The notes under the pieces: model-generated
What the model saw: the letters and a program-made list of their open reading frames with translations, nothing else
Database searches by the model: none
Told to the model about the DNA's origin: nothing
Program-made: the position numbers and the translations under genes
Part shown: piece by piece, positions 15,741-25,443 of the stretch
How positions within the stretch are numbered: the first letter of the stretch is position 1
Layout of the letters: each line of letters opens with the position of its first letter
From: Microbacterium barkeri
GTDB lineage: Bacteria; Actinomycetota; Actinomycetes; Actinomycetales; Microbacteriaceae
Assembly (NCBI RefSeq): GCF_027921765.1
Contig: NZ_BSEJ01000009.1
Location: forward strand, 1-64,000
Direction: 5' to 3'
Length of the DNA stretch: 64,000 bases

Positions 15741-15880
15741 GTTGTCTCCTCCGTCGCCTCGCGCCAGGGAGCGCCGACTCGTCAGAACTGGTCGGGGCAC
15801 AGTCTCACTCCGTCAGAACGACGAGCCGGGGAGGCGATTTCTCACGGAGCGCCCGGGGCTCGGAGCCGCCGGGTATCGCT

Positions 15881-15904
15881 CAACGGTAACGGAAGATAAC
15901 GGAA
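15881..15904 (-). promoter_or_regulatory. Direct repeats upstream of the M23 peptidase, possible MtrA-type site
   Basis: Two exact TAACGGAA copies begin 10 bp apart (15887 and 15897), preceded by a related CAACGGTAA. Direct repeats at helical spacing are typical of OmpR-family regulators. MtrA controls M23 and Rpf-type wall hydrolases in other actinobacteria through GTAAC-like repeats, so it is the leading candidate; its gene is not in this window. Confidence 0.4.
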
Positions 15905-15938
15905 ATGTCACGCTCCCCGTCGGGCTCCCAGCCGAGCG

Positions 15939-16640
15939 TCAGCCGCGATCGTCGACGAGGAAGATGTGCGACGCGATCTCCACGGGCAGCTCGAGCGCGT
16001 CCTGCGCGCCCGCGATCTGGACCAGCACGTACCCCTCGCTGTAGCGGAAGTCGCCGTGCGCACCCGGCACGACCCCGGCGTCGCGCAGCTGCTGCAGGAG
16101 CTCGGGATCGACCTGGGCCGACTCGGCGAGCCGCCGGACCGTGCCGGAGACGGGCCCGCCGTTCTCGTCGAGGCGGCGCACGAGGCCGACCACCCCCTGA
16201 TCGGCTCGCTCGACGGAGAACTCCCCGAGCTGCTCCAGCCCGGGGATCGGGTTGCCGTACGGCGACTCGGTCGGGTAGCCGAGCAGCTCGACGAGGCGGC
16301 GCTCGACCTGCTCGCTCATGACGTGCTCCCACCGGCACGCCTCGTCGTGGACGTAGGCCCAGTCGAGGCCGATCACGTCCGACAGGAGGCGCTCCGCGAG
16401 GCGGTGCTTGCGCATCACCTCGACGGCCTTGGCCCTGCCCTCGTCGGTGAGCTGCAGACGGCGGTCCTCGGCGACGACGACGAGGCCGTCGCGCTCCATG
16501 CGGGCGACGGTCTGCGAGACGGTCGGGCCGGAGTGGCCGAGGCGCTCGGAGATGCGCGCGCGCAGGGGGATGATCTCCTCCTCCTCGAGGTCGAGGATGG
16601 TGCGGAGGTACATCTCCGTGGTGTCGATCAGGTCGGTCAT
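15939..16640 (-). CDS. ideR: Iron-dependent repressor, DtxR/IdeR family
   Basis: A 233-aa metalloregulator: winged helix (1-65), dimerisation domain (about 66-140) and a C-terminal SH3-like domain. All known DtxR/IdeR metal ligands are at their standard positions: Met10, Cys102, Glu105, His106 for the primary site and His79, Glu83, His98 for the ancillary one. Cys102 favours an iron sensor over a manganese sensor (MntR). When iron is sufficient it should repress siderophore and iron-uptake genes, none of which is nearby. A GGAGGATCG ribosome site fixes the ATG at 16640. Confidence 0.93.
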   Translation of the reverse strand: MTDLIDTTEMYLRTILDLEEEEIIPLRARISERLGHSGPTVSQTVARMERDGLVVVAEDRRLQLTDEGRAKAVEVMRKHRLAERLLSDVIGLDWAYVHDEACRWEHVMSEQVERRLVELLGYPTESPYGNPIPGLEQLGEFSVERADQGVVGLVRRLDENGGPVSGTVRRLAESAQVDPELLQQLRDAGVVPGAHGDFRYSEGYVLVQIAGAQDALELPVEIASHIFLVDDRG

Positions 16641-16672
16641 CGATCCTCCGTCTGCGTCGAAGGCAATCCTAA

Positions 16673-17848
<1,176 letters not shown>

Positions 17849-17859
17849 TCCGTCGCCGC

Positions 17860-17903
17860 AGACAGGAGGAGCCCCGGCCGGCCGGCCGGGGCTCCTCCTG
17901 TCT
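17860..17903. terminator. Bidirectional terminator between serC and DUF3027 gene
   Basis: A near-perfect 20-bp stem rich in GGAGGAGCCCCGGCC, centred on a GGCC repeat, 12 bases past the serC stop and 8 bases before the convergent DUF3027 stop. Confidence 0.8.
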
Positions 17904-17910
17904 CACGCGG

Positions 17911-18627
17911 TCAGTCCTCCGCGTCGTCGTCATCCCACGCGTCGTCGTCCTCGTCCGCGTCGTCGTCCTCGCTGCGCGCCTCGTCGTCGTCCTCGTCGTA
18001 GTCCTCGTCGGACTCGGCCGCATCGTCGTCGTCGGCCGCATCGTCGTCGGCCGCATCGTCGTCGCCCGCGTCGAGCTCGTCGATGTCGACGCCGTCGACG
18101 TCTCCCGCGTGCAGGATCGGCGAGCCGTCCTCGTCGAAGTCGTCCTCGTCCTGGTCGAACTCGTCGCCCTCGGGCGCGAAGTCCTCGCCCTCATCGGACT
18201 CGTCGGCCGCCGCGGCCTCGGCCGCCGCGCTCTGCGCCGCCTTGTACTCCTCGAGGCGCACCGACCACGGCACCCACTCGGGCGCGAGCAGCGCTCCATC
18301 GCCCGGCAGCAGCTCCGCCTCGAGCACGGTCGGCTCGGCGTCCTCGACCACCGCGAGGGAGACGGTCCAGTGCCATCCCGGATAGCCGCTCAGGCGGTTC
18401 TCGAAGCGCAGCGAGACGACGCCGTCGCCCTCGACGGTGTAGCCCGCCGGCTCGCCGATGGTCTGCGCGGGCGTGATCTCCCGCAGCGCGGCGAGCGCGA
18501 GATCCCGAGCCTCGAGCAGGCGAGGGTCGGGCTCGACGGGCGCGGCCTCGAGGGAGGCGTCCTCGCGGGGCGCCGCGGAATCCGCGAGCGCCTCCGCGTC
18601 CGCCGCAGGCTCGGGAGCCTCAGACAT
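17911..18627 (-). CDS. DUF3027 protein with long acidic tail
   Basis: A 238-aa actinobacterial protein. The conserved DUF3027 part (about 35-130) includes RFENRLSGYPGWHWTVSLAVV and LAPEWVPWS. From about residue 140 the tail is almost entirely Asp/Glu with Ala, including repeated DDDAA units. The acidic tail suggests DNA-mimicry-like or charge-based interaction, but this is inference. Its start overlaps the cold-shock gene by eight bases, so the two are coupled. Mycobacteria keep DUF3027 next to serC. Confidence 0.88.
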   Translation of the reverse strand: MSEAPEPAADAEALADSAAPREDASLEAAPVEPDPRLLEARDLALAALREITPAQTIGEPAGYTVEGDGVVSLRFENRLSGYPGWHWTVSLAVVEDAEPTVLEAELLPGDGALLAPEWVPWSVRLEEYKAAQSAAAEAAAADESDEGEDFAPEGDEFDQDEDDFDEDGSPILHAGDVDGVDIDELDAGDDDAADDDAADDDDAAESDEDYDEDDDEARSEDDDADEDDDAWDDDDAED

Positions 18628-19003
18628 CGAGCTCGTCCGCGACCTTGCGCAGCACGGCCGCGACCTTGCGCGCGTGCGACGACGAGGGGTAGCGGCCGCG
18701 ACGCAGGTCGCCGCCGATGTCGTCGAGGAGCTTCACGAGGTCCTCGACGATGACGGCCATGTCGTCTGCCTTCTTGCGCGACGCCTTCGCGAGGCTCGGC
18801 GGAGCCTCGAGCACCCGCACCGAGAGCGCCTGCGGCCCCTTGCGGCCGTCGGCGATCCCGAACTCGAGCCGCGTCCCGGCCTTCACGACCGCGCCCGCGG
18901 GGAGCGCGCTCGCGTGCAGGAACACGTCGTCCTGTCCGTCGTCCGACGTGATGAAGCCGAAGCCCTTGTCCTCGTCGTAGAACCTGACCTTGCCGGTGGG
19001 CAT
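18620..19003 (-). CDS. Cold-shock-domain protein with C-terminal extension
   Basis: A 127-aa protein. Residues 1-65 form a cold-shock domain with both RNA-binding motifs (KGFGFI and DVFLHASAL); an additional ~60-residue helical tail (SRKKADDMAVIVEDLVKLLDDIGGDLRR) is characteristic of this longer actinobacterial class. It likely acts as an RNA chaperone. It is upstream of and overlaps the DUF3027 gene. A 20-bp palindrome lies in its 5' untranslated region. Confidence 0.92.
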   Translation of the reverse strand: MPTGKVRFYDEDKGFGFITSDDGQDDVFLHASALPAGAVVKAGTRLEFGIADGRKGPQALSVRVLEAPPSLAKASRKKADDMAVIVEDLVKLLDDIGGDLRRGRYPSSSHARKVAAVLRKVADELDV

Positions 19004-19036
19004 GTGAACCTCGCTGATACCGCTGGAACGTAGAGA

Positions 19037-19056
19037 GAGGGATCGATCGATCCCTC
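19037..19056 (-). promoter_or_regulatory. Perfect 20-bp palindrome in the cold-shock gene leader
   Basis: GAGGGATCGATCGATCCCTC is a perfect palindrome. It lies between a TAGGAT-type -10 (minus strand, about 19064-19069) and the ATG at 19003, so it would be transcribed as a leader hairpin. Temperature-dependent structure in cold-shock leaders is known; that role here is inference. It could also be an operator. Confidence 0.45.
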
Positions 19057-19099
19057 CCCGCCATCCTAGTCCGGCAGGCGTACGACTATCCTGGTCAGG

Positions 19100-19366
19100 A
19101 TGAGTGATCAGCCCAGCGCGCAGCCCGCGGTCCGCCGCGTCGACCGCATCCTCGCGTTCATGTCCCTGGGGATCGTCGTGCTGTCGATCGGCTGCTTCCT
19201 CGCCGTGATCATCGCGACCGCCTCAGGGGTCACCGACTTCAGCGGCGGCGCGTGGCCGGTCGTGTTCCTCGTGCAGATGATCGGGCCCGTGATCGCCTTC
19301 CTCCTGCTCCTCACGCTGCTCGTCATGAGCTTCGTGCGAAGGGGTCGCGCCTCGCGCCGGAGCTGA
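19100..19366 (+). CDS. Small two-helix membrane protein
   Basis: An 88-aa protein with two membrane helices (about 17-42 and 54-78) and a short basic end (RRGRASRRS). I recognise no enzyme motif. TATCCT lies seven bases before its ATG, suggesting a leaderless transcript shared with the next gene, which begins four bases after its stop. Homologues next to the helicase-associated protein are often mislabelled as ABC transporter subunits. Confidence 0.75.
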   Translation: MSDQPSAQPAVRRVDRILAFMSLGIVVLSIGCFLAVIIATASGVTDFSGGAWPVVFLVQMIGPVIAFLLLLTLLVMSFVRRGRASRRS

Positions 19367-19370
19367 GCGG

Positions 19371-21062
19371 ATGAGCGGCGCGGACGCACGGGTGCTGGCG
19401 GAGCGGCTGGCCGCGATGTCCGACGCGCGGCTCGGCTCGCTCCTCGCGGCCCGCCGGGTCTCCGCCCACGTCGGCTGGCGCGACTTCTTCGACGCCGCCG
19501 ACGCGCTGCTCGCCCCCGAGTCGTTGACGACGGCGCTGCGTCAGCTCCCGCGCGACGTGCTCGCCGACCTCGCCAGCCGCCGTCCGATCGCCGACGAGGG
19601 CATCGCGTCCTCGCTCGTCGACGGATCCGGGTCGCCGCTGCCGTCGGTCCATCGCGCGCTCGACGGCGTGGACCTCGCGCCTGCCCGCCACGACGCCCCT
19701 CAGCCCGCCGACGAGTCGGCCGCGGCTCGGGCGGCGGAGCGCGCCTTCACGACCCTCGGGGCGCTCGCTGACGTGCTCGTCGCGGCGCTCGCGACTCCGC
19801 TGTCGCGCGTCGGCGGCGGGTCGGTCGGCGCGTCCGACCGGCGCCGGCTCGTGCAGGACGAGGTCGTGCGCGACGCCGAGGAGCTCGACGACCTCGTCGC
19901 GCTCGCCGAGGCGGCCGGCCTCGTGCGTCCGGTGGATCGCGCCTGGCTCGTGGCCGACGCCGGCGAGGACTGGACGCGCGAGCCCACGCGTCGTCGCTGG
20001 GAGATCCTCGCGACGGGATGGCGCGACGCGCTGCCCGCAGGTCTGCGCACCCGCGAGGGCGGCTGGGTGCCGCCGTCGGCGTGGGTCGACGCCTATCCGC
20101 TCGACCCGGCCTGGCCCGAGCGGGCGGCCTCGGCCCTGCGTCTGGCGGCTCTGCTCGGCCTCATCGCGCCCGACGGCACGGAGACCCCGTGGGCGACGCC
20201 GTTCCGGGCGGGCGGCGCCGCCGACGCCGGCCCCCTCGCAGAGCTCCTCCCCGGTGAGGTCGACCGCGTCTTCCTGCAGAACGACCTCACCGCGATCTCC
20301 CCCGGACCGCTCGTGCCCGCGCTCGACATGCGCCTGCGCGCGATGACCGTCCGCGAGTCGCACGCGCAGGCCTCGACCTACCGCTTCACCGAGGCGTCGC
20401 TCTCGTCGGCGATCGCGGGCGGCGAGACGGCCGAGGCCATCCGCTCGTTCCTCTCCGAGCTCTCGCTCACCGGCATCCCGCAGCCGCTCGACTACCTGCT
20501 CACCCGGACCGCCGAGCGGCACGGCCTCGTGCGGGTCTCGGTCGAGCCGGGCAGCGGCCACACGATCGTGTCGAGCCGCGACCACCATCTCGTCGAGACC
20601 ATCGGCGTCGACCAGGCGCTGCGCCCGCTGGGCCTCGTGCGCGAGGGCGCGCTGCTGCGGACGCGCGCTGCACGGCAGACCGTCTACTGGGCGCTCGCCG
20701 ACGCGCGCTATCCCGTCGTCGCGATCGACGACGACGGCCGCACCGTCGCGCTGCACCGCCGCCGACTCGCGCCCGCTGCCGAGGAGGATGCTCCCGAGGA
20801 CCGGTACCGGGCCGTCATCGACCGGCTGCGCGCTTCTCACGGCGAGGATGCGGAGGCCGCGTGGCGCGAGCGCGAGCTCGACGCCGCCGTCCGCGCGAAG
20901 GCCGTCATCGTCGTCGAGGTCGCGATGCCCGACGGGACGACGCGCGAGCTGACGCTCGAGGCGTCGGGGATCGGCGGAGGACGGCTGCGCGGCCTCGACC
21001 GCGCGGCCGACGTCGAGCGCACCCTCCCGGTCTCGCTCATCCGCTCGGTCCGCACCGCGTGA
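19371..21062 (+). CDS. Helicase-associated protein (XPB/Ssl2 N-terminal-like domain)
   Basis: A 563-aa protein of the actinobacterial family with a helicase-associated C-terminal domain (PF13625 type). The N-terminal half holds winged-helix-like repeats (LAAMSDARLGSLLAARR; LRQLPRDVLADLASR). The second half holds VDRVFLQNDLTAISPGPLVP (about 299-318), the characteristic entry to the helicase-associated domain. No Walker motifs are present, so it is not itself a helicase. It precedes the XPB-like helicase by 49 bases, as in mycobacteria, and probably regulates or partners it. Confidence 0.88.
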   Translation: MSGADARVLAERLAAMSDARLGSLLAARRVSAHVGWRDFFDAADALLAPESLTTALRQLPRDVLADLASRRPIADEGIASSLVDGSGSPLPSVHRALDGVDLAPARHDAPQPADESAAARAAERAFTTLGALADVLVAALATPLSRVGGGSVGASDRRRLVQDEVVRDAEELDDLVALAEAAGLVRPVDRAWLVADAGEDWTREPTRRRWEILATGWRDALPAGLRTREGGWVPPSAWVDAYPLDPAWPERAASALRLAALLGLIAPDGTETPWATPFRAGGAADAGPLAELLPGEVDRVFLQNDLTAISPGPLVPALDMRLRAMTVRESHAQASTYRFTEASLSSAIAGGETAEAIRSFLSELSLTGIPQPLDYLLTRTAERHGLVRVSVEPGSGHTIVSSRDHHLVETIGVDQALRPLGLVREGALLRTRAARQTVYWALADARYPVVAIDDDGRTVALHRRRLAPAAEEDAPEDRYRAVIDRLRASHGEDAEAAWRERELDAAVRAKAVIVVEVAMPDGTTRELTLEASGIGGGRLRGLDRAADVERTLPVSLIRSVRTA

Positions 21063-21111
21063 CGCACCGCCCCGACCCCACGGCGGCGGCCCGCCGGTAG
21101 ACTGGACAGCT

Positions 21112-22755
21112 ATGTCCGACGGCCCCCTCATCGTCCAGAGCGACCGCACGGTGCTGCTCGAGGTCGCGCACCCCGACGCGGAGGCCGCGCGCCACGAGCT
21201 CGCGGTGTTCGCCGAGCTCGAGCGGGCGCCCGAGCACATCCACACGTACCGCGTGACCCGGCTGGGCCTGTGGAACGCGCGCGCAGCCGGGCACACCGCC
21301 GACGACATGCTGGAGACCCTCGACCGATGGTCGCGGTTCCCCGTCCCGCCCTCGGTGTCGACGGACATCCGCGAGACCGTGAACCGATACGGGCGCCTCG
21401 TGATCGACCGCGACGACGAGGGCCGCCTGCGCCTCGTCTCCCAGGACGAGGCGGTGATCACCGAGGTCTCGCGCAACAAGCGCATCCAGCCGCTGCTCGT
21501 CGAGCACCCGACGCCCGACTCCTACATCGTCGACGCGTGGGCGCGCGGGCACATCAAGCAGGAGCTGCTGAAGATCGGATGGCCCGCGGAGGACCGCGCG
21601 GGCTACACGCCGGGCACGCCCCACTCCATCGCCCTCGCCGAGGACGGGTGGGCGCTGCGCCCCTACCAGCGGCTCGCGGTCGACACCTTCCGCGAGGACG
21701 GCTCGGGCGTCGTCGTGCTGCCGTGCGGCGCCGGGAAGACCCTCGTCGGAGCGGGCGCGATGGCCGCGACCGGGACGACGACCCTCATCCTCGTGACGAA
21801 CACGGTGTCGGCGCGCCAGTGGCGCGACGAGCTGCTGCGGCGCACGACGCTCACGCCCGAGGAGATCGGCGAGTACTCGGGGCAGTCCAAGGAGATCAAG
21901 CCGGTCACGATCGCGACGTACCAGATCCTCACGTCGAAGCGGAAGGGCGAGTACGCGCATCTCTCGCTCCTCGACGCCCTCGACTGGGGGCTGATCGTGT
22001 ACGACGAGGTGCACCTGCTGCCCGCGCCCGTCTTCAAACTCACCGCCGACCTGCAGGCGCGCCGACGGCTCGGACTCACCGCGACGCTCGTGCGCGAGGA
22101 CGGCAGGGAGGGCGACGTCTTCAGCCTCATCGGGCCCAAGCGGTTCGACGCGCCGTGGAAGGAGATCGAGGCGCAGGGCTACATCTCCCCCGCGGCCTGC
22201 TACGAGGTCCGGATCGACCTGCCGGCGTCGGAGCGCCTCGAGTACGCGGCCGCGGCCGACGACGAGCGCTACCGGCTGGCGGCGACGGCGCCCGCGAAGA
22301 TCGACGCCGTGCGGCGCATCCTCGCGCACCACCCCGACGAGCAGGTGCTCGTGATCGGCCAGTACCTCGACCAGCTCGACGAGCTCTCCGAGGCGCTCGG
22401 CGCGCCGAAGATCACGGGCGCCACGCCCGTGGACGAGCGCGAGCGGCTGTTCTCGGCGTTCCGGGAGGGGTCGCTGAAGCTGCTCGTCGTGTCGAAGGTC
22501 GCGAACTTCTCCGTCGACCTGCCCGAGGCGTCGGTCGCGATCCAGGTGTCGGGGTCGTTCGGCTCCCGCCAGGAGGAGGCTCAGCGCCTGGGACGCCTCC
22601 TGCGTCCGAAGCAGACCGACCACACAGCGAGCTTCTACACGCTCATCGCGCGCGACACGGTGGATCAGGACTTCGCGCAGAACCGTCAGCGGTTCCTCGC
22701 CGAGCAGGGCTACAGCTACACGATCCTCGACGCCGAGCGGCTCGCCGCCGCGTAG
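21112..22755 (+). CDS. XPB-type DNA repair helicase
   Basis: A 547-aa superfamily-2 helicase of the bacterial XPB/ERCC3 group with 3'-5' unwinding activity in relatives. It has an N-terminal damage-recognition-like domain, the Q-like LRPYQRLAVDTF (about 184-195), Walker A PCGAGKT (204-210), DEVH box (298-301), GLTATLVREDG with the RED motif (about 322-332), and motif VI QRLGRLLRPK. The -10 TAGACT eight bases upstream suggests a leaderless mRNA. It pairs with the helicase-associated protein upstream. Confidence 0.94.
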   Translation: MSDGPLIVQSDRTVLLEVAHPDAEAARHELAVFAELERAPEHIHTYRVTRLGLWNARAAGHTADDMLETLDRWSRFPVPPSVSTDIRETVNRYGRLVIDRDDEGRLRLVSQDEAVITEVSRNKRIQPLLVEHPTPDSYIVDAWARGHIKQELLKIGWPAEDRAGYTPGTPHSIALAEDGWALRPYQRLAVDTFREDGSGVVVLPCGAGKTLVGAGAMAATGTTTLILVTNTVSARQWRDELLRRTTLTPEEIGEYSGQSKEIKPVTIATYQILTSKRKGEYAHLSLLDALDWGLIVYDEVHLLPAPVFKLTADLQARRRLGLTATLVREDGREGDVFSLIGPKRFDAPWKEIEAQGYISPAACYEVRIDLPASERLEYAAAADDERYRLAATAPAKIDAVRRILAHHPDEQVLVIGQYLDQLDELSEALGAPKITGATPVDERERLFSAFREGSLKLLVVSKVANFSVDLPEASVAIQVSGSFGSRQEEAQRLGRLLRPKQTDHTASFYTLIARDTVDQDFAQNRQRFLAEQGYSYTILDAERLAAA

Positions 22756-22824
22756 CGTTCGCGCTCGGCGCACGGATTCCGGGCCCGACGCGCGGATTTC
22801 CAGCCCGCGCTTACCCGGCACCGA

Positions 22825-22830
22825 CATAAT
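22825..22830 (+). promoter_or_regulatory. -10 element for the response-regulator gene
   Basis: CATAAT ends six bases before the ATG at 22837, predicting a leaderless transcript for the two-component operon. Confidence 0.5.
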
Positions 22831-22836
22831 GGGGTC

Positions 22837-23532
22837 ATGACCGCACCGCGCATCCTGGTCGTCGACGACGAGCCGAACATCCGCGACCTGCTCTCGCAGA
22901 GCCTGCGATTCGCCGGATTCCAGGTTCGGACCGTGTCCAACGGAGCCCAGACCATCTCGGCCGTGCTGGAGGAGGAGCCCGATCTCATCGTGCTCGACGT
23001 CATGCTCCCCGACATGAACGGGTTCAGCGTCACCAAGCGCCTGCGCGACGCCGGATACACCGCCCCGATCATCTTCCTCACCGCCAAGGACGAGACCGAG
23101 GACAAGATCAAGGGCCTCAACGTCGGCGGCGACGACTACGTCACGAAGCCGTTCAGCCTCGACGAGATCGTCGCGCGCATCCAGGCCGTCCTGCGCCGCA
23201 CGATGCAGAACGACGAGGAGGAGTCGGTCATCCGCGCGGGCGAGCTCACGATGGACCAGGACACGCACGACGTCTACGTCGGCGACGAGCAGATCGACCT
23301 GAGCCCGACGGAGTTCAAGCTCCTCCGCTACCTCATGCTCAACCCGAACCGCGTGCTGTCGAAGGCGCAGATCCTCGACCACGTGTGGGAGTACGACTTC
23401 AACGGCGACGCGGGCATCGTCGAGAGCTACATCTCGTACCTGCGCCGCAAGATCGACCCGCACACCGCGGAGTCGCTCATCCAGACCAAGCGCGGCTTCG
23501 GCTACATGCTGAAGGTCGACAAGGTCTCCTGA
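22837..23532 (+). CDS. OmpR-family response regulator (TcrX/TrcR-like)
   Basis: A 231-aa response regulator. The receiver has acidic pocket Asp10/Asp11, phospho-acceptor Asp54 (VLDVMLPDMNG) and Lys104 (DYVTKPF). The winged-helix output domain runs from about 130 and ends GFGYMLKVDKVS. It is followed by its histidine kinase gene. It is closer in style to the TcrX/TrcR/MprA group than to MtrA or RegX3, but I cannot fix the orthologue. Target genes and stimulus are unknown. Confidence 0.92.
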   Translation: MTAPRILVVDDEPNIRDLLSQSLRFAGFQVRTVSNGAQTISAVLEEEPDLIVLDVMLPDMNGFSVTKRLRDAGYTAPIIFLTAKDETEDKIKGLNVGGDDYVTKPFSLDEIVARIQAVLRRTMQNDEEESVIRAGELTMDQDTHDVYVGDEQIDLSPTEFKLLRYLMLNPNRVLSKAQILDHVWEYDFNGDAGIVESYISYLRRKIDPHTAESLIQTKRGFGYMLKVDKVS

Positions 23533-23593
23533 CAGTCGGCGGGCGCGCCCCGCCTCGCGGAAAGGCCCTGCCCTGGCACGCAAGCACGACGCC

Positions 23594-25396
23594 GTGACCC
23601 GGTGGTGGCGACGCGTCAGCCTGCGGGCGAAGGTCACCGGCGTGACGGTGTTCGTCCTCGCCGTCGGACTCCTCATCACGGGCGTCGTGACCGTGCCCAT
23701 CCTCCAGCAGAACCTGCTCGGCAGCGTCCGCAGCACGGTCCAGGAGTACGCCGACTCGAACGTCGCCGAGCGGCTCCTCACGCCGCTCACGACGGCGTCG
23801 GGCGAGCTCATGTTCGTGCCGGCCGACAACGAGCCGCGCACCGAGTACTTCGTCGCGATGTACAACCGCGAGGGCGAGCTCATCGCGACCGCGGGCGGCT
23901 CGGAGGAGGCCGCGGAGCCCGCCTTCCCGCGCCGCCTGCCCCTCGACGAGGCGTACATCCGGCGCGGCAGCATCGTCCCCCTCGACGCGGAGACCGGGCG
24001 CGGACCCGGGTTCTACGCCGCGACGACCGTGAACACGCTCCAGTCGGAGAGCTACGACCTCCCGTACGCCACGGTCGTCGCGCTCCCCCTCGCCGACGTC
24101 GACAGCTTCGTCCGCACGTACATCGCCGTCTTCACGCTCGTCGCGTTCGCGACGGTCATCGCGGCGGCGTTCCTCACCCGCGGCCTCGTGACGCTGACGT
24201 TCCGCCGCTTCGGCCAGGTCGAGGCGACCGCCATGGAGATCGCGGCGGGTGACTTCAGCCAGCGGATGACCGACATCGAGCCCAGCACCGAGATCGGCCG
24301 CCTCAAGATCGCGATCAACACGATGCTCGACCGCATCGACGGGGCGATCGACGAGCGCGACGCCACGGTGCGGCAGATGCGCCGCTTCATCGGCGACGCG
24401 AGCCACGAGCTGCGCACGCCGCTCGTGAGCGTGCGCGGCTACGCCGAGCTGTACCGGATGGGCGCGCTGCAGGGCGAGGAGGCGACGGCCAAGGCGATGG
24501 AGCGCATCGAGGCCGAGGCCAAGCGGATGGGCGTCCTCGTCGAGGACCTGCTCGCCCTCACCCGGCTCGACGACCGCCGCGAGCTCGACATCCGCCCGGT
24601 CGACCTCCGCCCGATCGCGCACGATGCCGCGCTCGACGTCCGCGCGGCCGAGCCGGGCCGCGACGTCACGGTCGTCGACCACACCTTCGAGGCGATCACG
24701 GGCGCGGTGACGCTGCCCGAGCGCGCCGAGCTCGAGGCCGCGACATCCGCTCCCGAGGACGGCCGCGCGGACGGGCCCGACGCGCCGCGGCGGCGCTGGG
24801 CGCCGGGAACCGCCGCGATCGCCCGCGCGTCGGCGGCGCTGCGTCGCCGACGCCCGGCCCAGACAGGCGAGCAGCCGCTCGTCGCGCAGCTCGACATCCC
24901 CGTGCAGCCGCCCGCGAAGCCCGTCGCGCTCCCTCCGATCGTCCGCGGCGAGGAGGACAAGATCCGCCAGGTGGTGTCGAACCTGCTCGGCAATGCGCGC
25001 CGCTACAGCCCCGCCGAATCCCCCATCGTCATCGAGGTGGGCGTGGACGCCGCGGCGCGCACCGGATGGATCGCGATCGTCGACCATGGCGAGGGCGTCC
25101 CCGAGTCGATCAGGGACAAGGTCTTCCAGCGGTTCTGGCGGGCCGACACCTCGCGCGCACGGGAGACGGGAGGCAGCGGCCTGGGCCTCTCGATCGTCGC
25201 CTCGATCGTCGACTCCCTCAGCGGAACCGTCCAGGTGACCGACACCCCGGGAGGCGGCGCGACGTTCCGCGTGGCCTTCCCGCTCGCCCGGGAGGGGTCG
25301 GATGCCGGGGCGACGCCGCGTGCACAGTCCGGCATCGCCGCGGTGTCGCCGGGCGACGCTGTGGACGACCCGGAGGGCGGCGCGCCCCGCTCCTAG
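23594..25396 (+). CDS. Sensor histidine kinase of the same two-component system
   Basis: A 600-aa membrane kinase: TM1 (about 15-38), extracytoplasmic sensor (about 39-170), TM2 (about 172-196), HAMP (about 200-250), HisKA with His271 in SHELRTPL, and HATPase_c with N-box NLLGNARRYS, DHGEGVP and GGSGLGLSIV. About 90 residues rich in Ala/Pro/Arg (about 370-455) are inserted between HisKA and the ATPase domain. The GTG at 23594 lacks a good ribosome site. A CTG seven codons upstream (23573) sits seven bases after GGAAAGG and may be the real start. A Pro/Gly-rich tail follows the kinase core. Confidence 0.92.
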   Translation: MTRWWRRVSLRAKVTGVTVFVLAVGLLITGVVTVPILQQNLLGSVRSTVQEYADSNVAERLLTPLTTASGELMFVPADNEPRTEYFVAMYNREGELIATAGGSEEAAEPAFPRRLPLDEAYIRRGSIVPLDAETGRGPGFYAATTVNTLQSESYDLPYATVVALPLADVDSFVRTYIAVFTLVAFATVIAAAFLTRGLVTLTFRRFGQVEATAMEIAAGDFSQRMTDIEPSTEIGRLKIAINTMLDRIDGAIDERDATVRQMRRFIGDASHELRTPLVSVRGYAELYRMGALQGEEATAKAMERIEAEAKRMGVLVEDLLALTRLDDRRELDIRPVDLRPIAHDAALDVRAAEPGRDVTVVDHTFEAITGAVTLPERAELEAATSAPEDGRADGPDAPRRRWAPGTAAIARASAALRRRRPAQTGEQPLVAQLDIPVQPPAKPVALPPIVRGEEDKIRQVVSNLLGNARRYSPAESPIVIEVGVDAAARTGWIAIVDHGEGVPESIRDKVFQRFWRADTSRARETGGSGLGLSIVASIVDSLSGTVQVTDTPGGGATFRVAFPLAREGSDAGATPRAQSGIAAVSPGDAVDDPEGGAPRS

Positions 25397-25443
25397 CGTG
25401 AGGACCACGCCGATCTCCGGCGGTCACACGAGAAGGAGCACCC

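Noticed and set aside
15741..15880. Cyclic di-AMP (ydaO-type) riboswitch before the M23 peptidase
   Set aside because: Such switches precede wall hydrolases in some actinobacteria, but I could not find the conserved core; only direct repeats and a ribosome site are visible.
21037..23973. 978-codon leftward open frame opposite the XPB helicase and response regulator
   Set aside because: Same chance pattern in high-GC DNA; no domain recognisable.
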